From CAZGUH01 sp964529005 (GTDB lineage Bacteria > Actinomycetota > Acidimicrobiia > Acidimicrobiales > Ilumatobacteraceae): a stretch of DNA of 64,000 nt. Made by a program: the position numbers and the translations under genes. Position 1 is the first letter of the stretch, and each line of letters begins with the position of its first letter. The notes beneath the pieces are model-generated. The model saw only the letters and a list, made by a program, of their open reading frames with translations, made no database searches and was not told where the DNA came from. Where the stretch lies: assembly GCA_964529005.1 (NCBI GenBank), contig CAZGUH010000021.1, positions 6,188-70,187 on the forward strand. The letters are read 5' to 3'. Below are positions 61,512 through 64,000 of the stretch, piece by piece.

Positions 61512-63995
61512 ATGCGGCTGACGGTGACACCGATCGGCGCGGCCGGCGCCAGCGCAGCGCATGCGGCGAGCGCGGTGGTCGACTACTTGGAGGGCGGACG
61601 TGCGGACGTCGGCGTTGCGCTGCTCCCCGCTGGCAGCAAGTCGGCGGCGTACTACGCCGACGGCCCCGAAGGGCCCGGACGGTGGCGCGGCGCCGGTGCC
61701 GCGTTCAACGGGCTGGACGGCACGGTCGATCGCGACGCGCTGCGCATGGTGCTCGAGGGCCGCCACCCGCACACAGGCGCCCGGCTGATCACAGCGCGCG
61801 GCTGCTCCCAACGCGCACATCTCGCCACCGGGACCGCGGCGCGCGTCGACGCCGACGGGCACCCGCTCTACTCGCTCGCCGACACCGCCGCGCTGCTGCA
61901 GCTCCGCGGGAGCGATGTCGCCGAGATGGTCACCGCCGGCCGGAGCAGGCCGAACCCGGCAGAACCCGCCGTGCTGCGAGCGGTCTCGATCGACGGGCAG
62001 ACGTTCATCCCCGACGCCGAGATCACCCGGCATCTCGAGCGGGCGGCTCGACCGCCCACCGCCGATGAGGTCCTCGCCGACGGCCCGGGCGACGAGCACC
62101 TCACTGTCGCGCAGGCCGCCCGGCTGCTCGGCGTCACCCCACGCTACGTCCGACGGCTCTGCGCAAATGGCGGGAAGCGAGCGAAGGACGACCGGGCCGT
62201 CACGTCGCTGCCGGCGCAACGGATCGGCTCCGGCGAGCGGGCGCGCTACCTGATCCGCCGCGATGACCTCGCCGAGTTCGTCCGCCGCCGCAAACCGCCA
62301 GTGGCCCGTGTCGGCTTTGACCTCACGCTGACATGCGAGAAGTCACTGAGTGTGCTCGCGCTGTTGGCCGACGGCGATCAGCAAGCCGCAGTCGTGCGCG
62401 CGATCCAAGTCGGCAATGACACCGCGCTCGCGCACCTCGACCGAGTCGCGTCCGTCGCACGCAGGCAGGGCGGCACGGTGCACACCGAAGGACTAATCGT
62501 CGCGTCGTACATGCATGGGACGTCCCGCGCGTTGGACCCGCACCTGCACCATCACAACGTCGTCGCCAACGCCGTGGTCGACGAGCACGGCGCGATCCGG
62601 ACGTTGGATGCGCGGGCGTTGTATCGCCACGCGCCCGCCGCAGCTGCATTGGCCACTGCTGCGACGCGATGGGAGCTGCGCGACAGCGGGGTGGATTGGT
62701 GGTGCCGAGATGACGGCGTGTGGGAGATCGCCGGGATCGGCGAGCAGGCGATCGCCGTGTTCTCGACCCGGCGCGCGGAAATGACGGAAGTGCGCGACGC
62801 GCTCGAGGCGCGGCTCGGGCGGCGGATCACCCACGGGGAGGAAGACACCGTCGCGCTCGCGACCCGCGCAGAAAAGGTTGCGGTGGACCCTGACCGGCTG
62901 CGCGCCGACTGGCACGGCCGCGCGGAGCGCGCTGGCGTCGACGTAGCCGCGTGCTTCCAGGCGGCCGGCCGGCCGATCGTGCACGAGTCCTTGCCGACCG
63001 AGCTGGGCAAGCGCCTGTTCGCCGACCTGGTCGACCCGAACACCGGCTTGTGCGCCCACGCGGTGAGCTTCGACCGCGGTGACGTGCTGAGCGCGATCGT
63101 CGATTGGTCGATCGACGGTCACAAGGTGCTGCTTCCCCCGAGCGCGGTCGAACGGCTCGCGGACGAGTTCTGCGCGAGTTCGCTCGTCGCCGAGGTGCCA
63201 GGCGCGGGAGTGATCCGACGTCGCGACGGAAGCGCCGTCCACGATGGACAAGACGAGCCGATGTTCGCGACCGTCGAGCTGATCAGGACCCGTGCCGAGA
63301 TCAGCGCCCATGTCTATGCGGGCCACGCCTCGGGCGCGGCGGCGGTGACGGACGAGGCGCTGCAGGTCGGACAGGCAGCGACACCGCAGCTCAGCAGCGA
63401 GCAGGCGGCATTGGTGCGCGCATGGTGCACCAGCGGCGACCGCGTCCAGCTGGCGGTCGGACGCGCTGGAACTGGCAAGACGATAGCGATGCGCGCCGTC
63501 GCCCGGGCGTGGGAACACGCGGGCTATCGAGTGATCGGAGCCGCAGTCAAAGGCGAGGCGGCGCGCCAGCTCGCCTCCGACGCCGGCATCGAGGCCGACA
63601 CGCTTGCCTATCTGCTCACCACCGAACGGGCCGGCCAGCGCCGGCTGGACGCCCGCACGGTGGTGATCGTGGACGAGGCGTCCACGATGGGTGACCGCGA
63701 TCTGCTGGACCTGCTGCGCCACGCCGCGAACGTCGACGCGACCGTGCGCCTCATCGGCGACCCCGCTCAGCACGGGTCCGTCCCCGCTGGCGGCATGTTC
63801 GCCCTTCTCGCGGCGGAACTTCATGAGCGGACTCCGGAGCTCTCGACGATGCGACGGCTCCTCGACCCCGGCGAACGGAAACGCGCCGACCTGCTACGCA
63901 ACGGCAAGACCGAAGAAGCCCTCCACGCGCTCGTCGAGGCAAGACAACTGGCTCTCCTGCCCGATCCGTGGGTCGCATCTGACCGGGTGAAGTAG
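61512..63995 (+). CDS. MobF-family conjugative relaxase/helicase with inserted HTH modules
   Basis: The 827-residue protein would nick oriT and pilot the strand. The N-terminus has the Tyr region (SAAYYADGPEGPGRWRG, residues 44-60), then FDLTLTCEKSLS (269-280) and the three-His metal site DPHLHHHN (342-349). Between them lie two excisionase/MerR-like helix-turn-helix segments (119-176 and 195-258). The helicase half has Walker A GRAGTGKT (about 650) and VIVDEASTM (about 715). The stop at 63993 follows DPWVASDRVK and removes the later helicase motifs, so the protein is truncated or a frameshift lies near the window edge. Confidence 0.88.
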   Translation: MRLTVTPIGAAGASAAHAASAVVDYLEGGRADVGVALLPAGSKSAAYYADGPEGPGRWRGAGAAFNGLDGTVDRDALRMVLEGRHPHTGARLITARGCSQRAHLATGTAARVDADGHPLYSLADTAALLQLRGSDVAEMVTAGRSRPNPAEPAVLRAVSIDGQTFIPDAEITRHLERAARPPTADEVLADGPGDEHLTVAQAARLLGVTPRYVRRLCANGGKRAKDDRAVTSLPAQRIGSGERARYLIRRDDLAEFVRRRKPPVARVGFDLTLTCEKSLSVLALLADGDQQAAVVRAIQVGNDTALAHLDRVASVARRQGGTVHTEGLIVASYMHGTSRALDPHLHHHNVVANAVVDEHGAIRTLDARALYRHAPAAAALATAATRWELRDSGVDWWCRDDGVWEIAGIGEQAIAVFSTRRAEMTEVRDALEARLGRRITHGEEDTVALATRAEKVAVDPDRLRADWHGRAERAGVDVAACFQAAGRPIVHESLPTELGKRLFADLVDPNTGLCAHAVSFDRGDVLSAIVDWSIDGHKVLLPPSAVERLADEFCASSLVAEVPGAGVIRRRDGSAVHDGQDEPMFATVELIRTRAEISAHVYAGHASGAAAVTDEALQVGQAATPQLSSEQAALVRAWCTSGDRVQLAVGRAGTGKTIAMRAVARAWEHAGYRVIGAAVKGEAARQLASDAGIEADTLAYLLTTERAGQRRLDARTVVIVDEASTMGDRDLLDLLRHAANVDATVRLIGDPAQHGSVPAGGMFALLAAELHERTPELSTMRRLLDPGERKRADLLRNGKTEEALHALVEARQLALLPDPWVASDRVK

Positions 63996-64000
63996 CGCAC

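Larger units (their letters stand above)
51906..64000. mobile_element. Integrative (probably conjugative) element at tRNA-Leu(GAG), right end outside window
   Basis: The element starts at the 3' end of the tRNA gene with a serine integrase, then carries regulators, ArdC, ParB, SSB and a MobF relaxase/helicase, plus several palindromic sites. No core chromosomal gene appears after 51924. The far attachment site, which should repeat the tRNA 3' end, is not in the window. Whether it moves by single- or double-strand transfer cannot be seen. Confidence 0.82.

Overview
The window is a very GC-rich bacterial chromosome segment. It is probably from an actinobacterium of the Acidimicrobiia (Ilumatobacter-like) type. 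The support is a type II fatty-acid synthase operon, an Actinobacteria-type PdtaR, a proofreading-less Pol I, secreted proteins carrying the 'VPARLLDTR' domain, and many apparently leaderless genes with a TANNNT box 5-8 nt before the start codon. The taxonomic call is inference from gene content. One 100-N assembly gap (26909-27008) interrupts a repeat-rich secreted protease gene.

Layout of the chromosomal part (1-51.9 kb). A DinG-type helicase runs off the left edge. It is followed by undecaprenyl diphosphate synthase on the minus strand and, divergently, a catalytically dead cis-prenyltransferase homologue leading into recO, glyS and trpCFBA. Next come PrxQ and FabZ facing a fabD-fabH-fabG-acpP-fabF operon, tRNA-Leu(CAA), malQ, pdtaR, polA and a methyltransferase. 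The stretch 19.8-25.3 kb is a signalling locus: an M50-like membrane protease, a CHASE2 nucleotide cyclase, a FecR-domain lipoprotein, a small Arg-rich decapeptide-repeat ORF and a divergent Crp/Fnr regulator. After that lie a secreted trypsin-like protease, rpsA, a two-component system, coaE, and uvrB, uvrA and uvrC. uvrB and uvrA carry LexA boxes, and an AbiEi/DUF559-type gene between uvrA and uvrC is bracketed by two copies of a 51-bp palindromic repeat. rapZ, gap, pgk and tpiA follow. A five-gene peptide ABC transporter, whose binding protein appears circularly permuted, separates tpiA from secG.

Right part (51.9-64 kb). An integrative and probably conjugative element is inserted at the 3' end of tRNA-Leu(GAG). 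Its large serine integrase gene ends inside the tRNA gene. Behind it are a sigma-like protein, a tandem ribbon-helix-helix protein, several small unknown proteins, an ArdC-type anti-restriction protein, a doubly frameshifted ParB, an SSB, a winged-helix protein and a MobF relaxase/helicase with inserted helix-turn-helix modules. The element holds several strong inverted repeats, including a perfect 36-bp palindrome and four copies of CCCGATCGGG. The other end of the element lies beyond the window.

The most interesting points are the apparent two-subunit cis-prenyltransferase (825-2187), the cyclase/FecR/Crp/repeat-peptide locus, the permuted peptide-binding protein, the FabD fusion to a barrel-sandwich domain, and the repeat-flanked DUF559 cassette.
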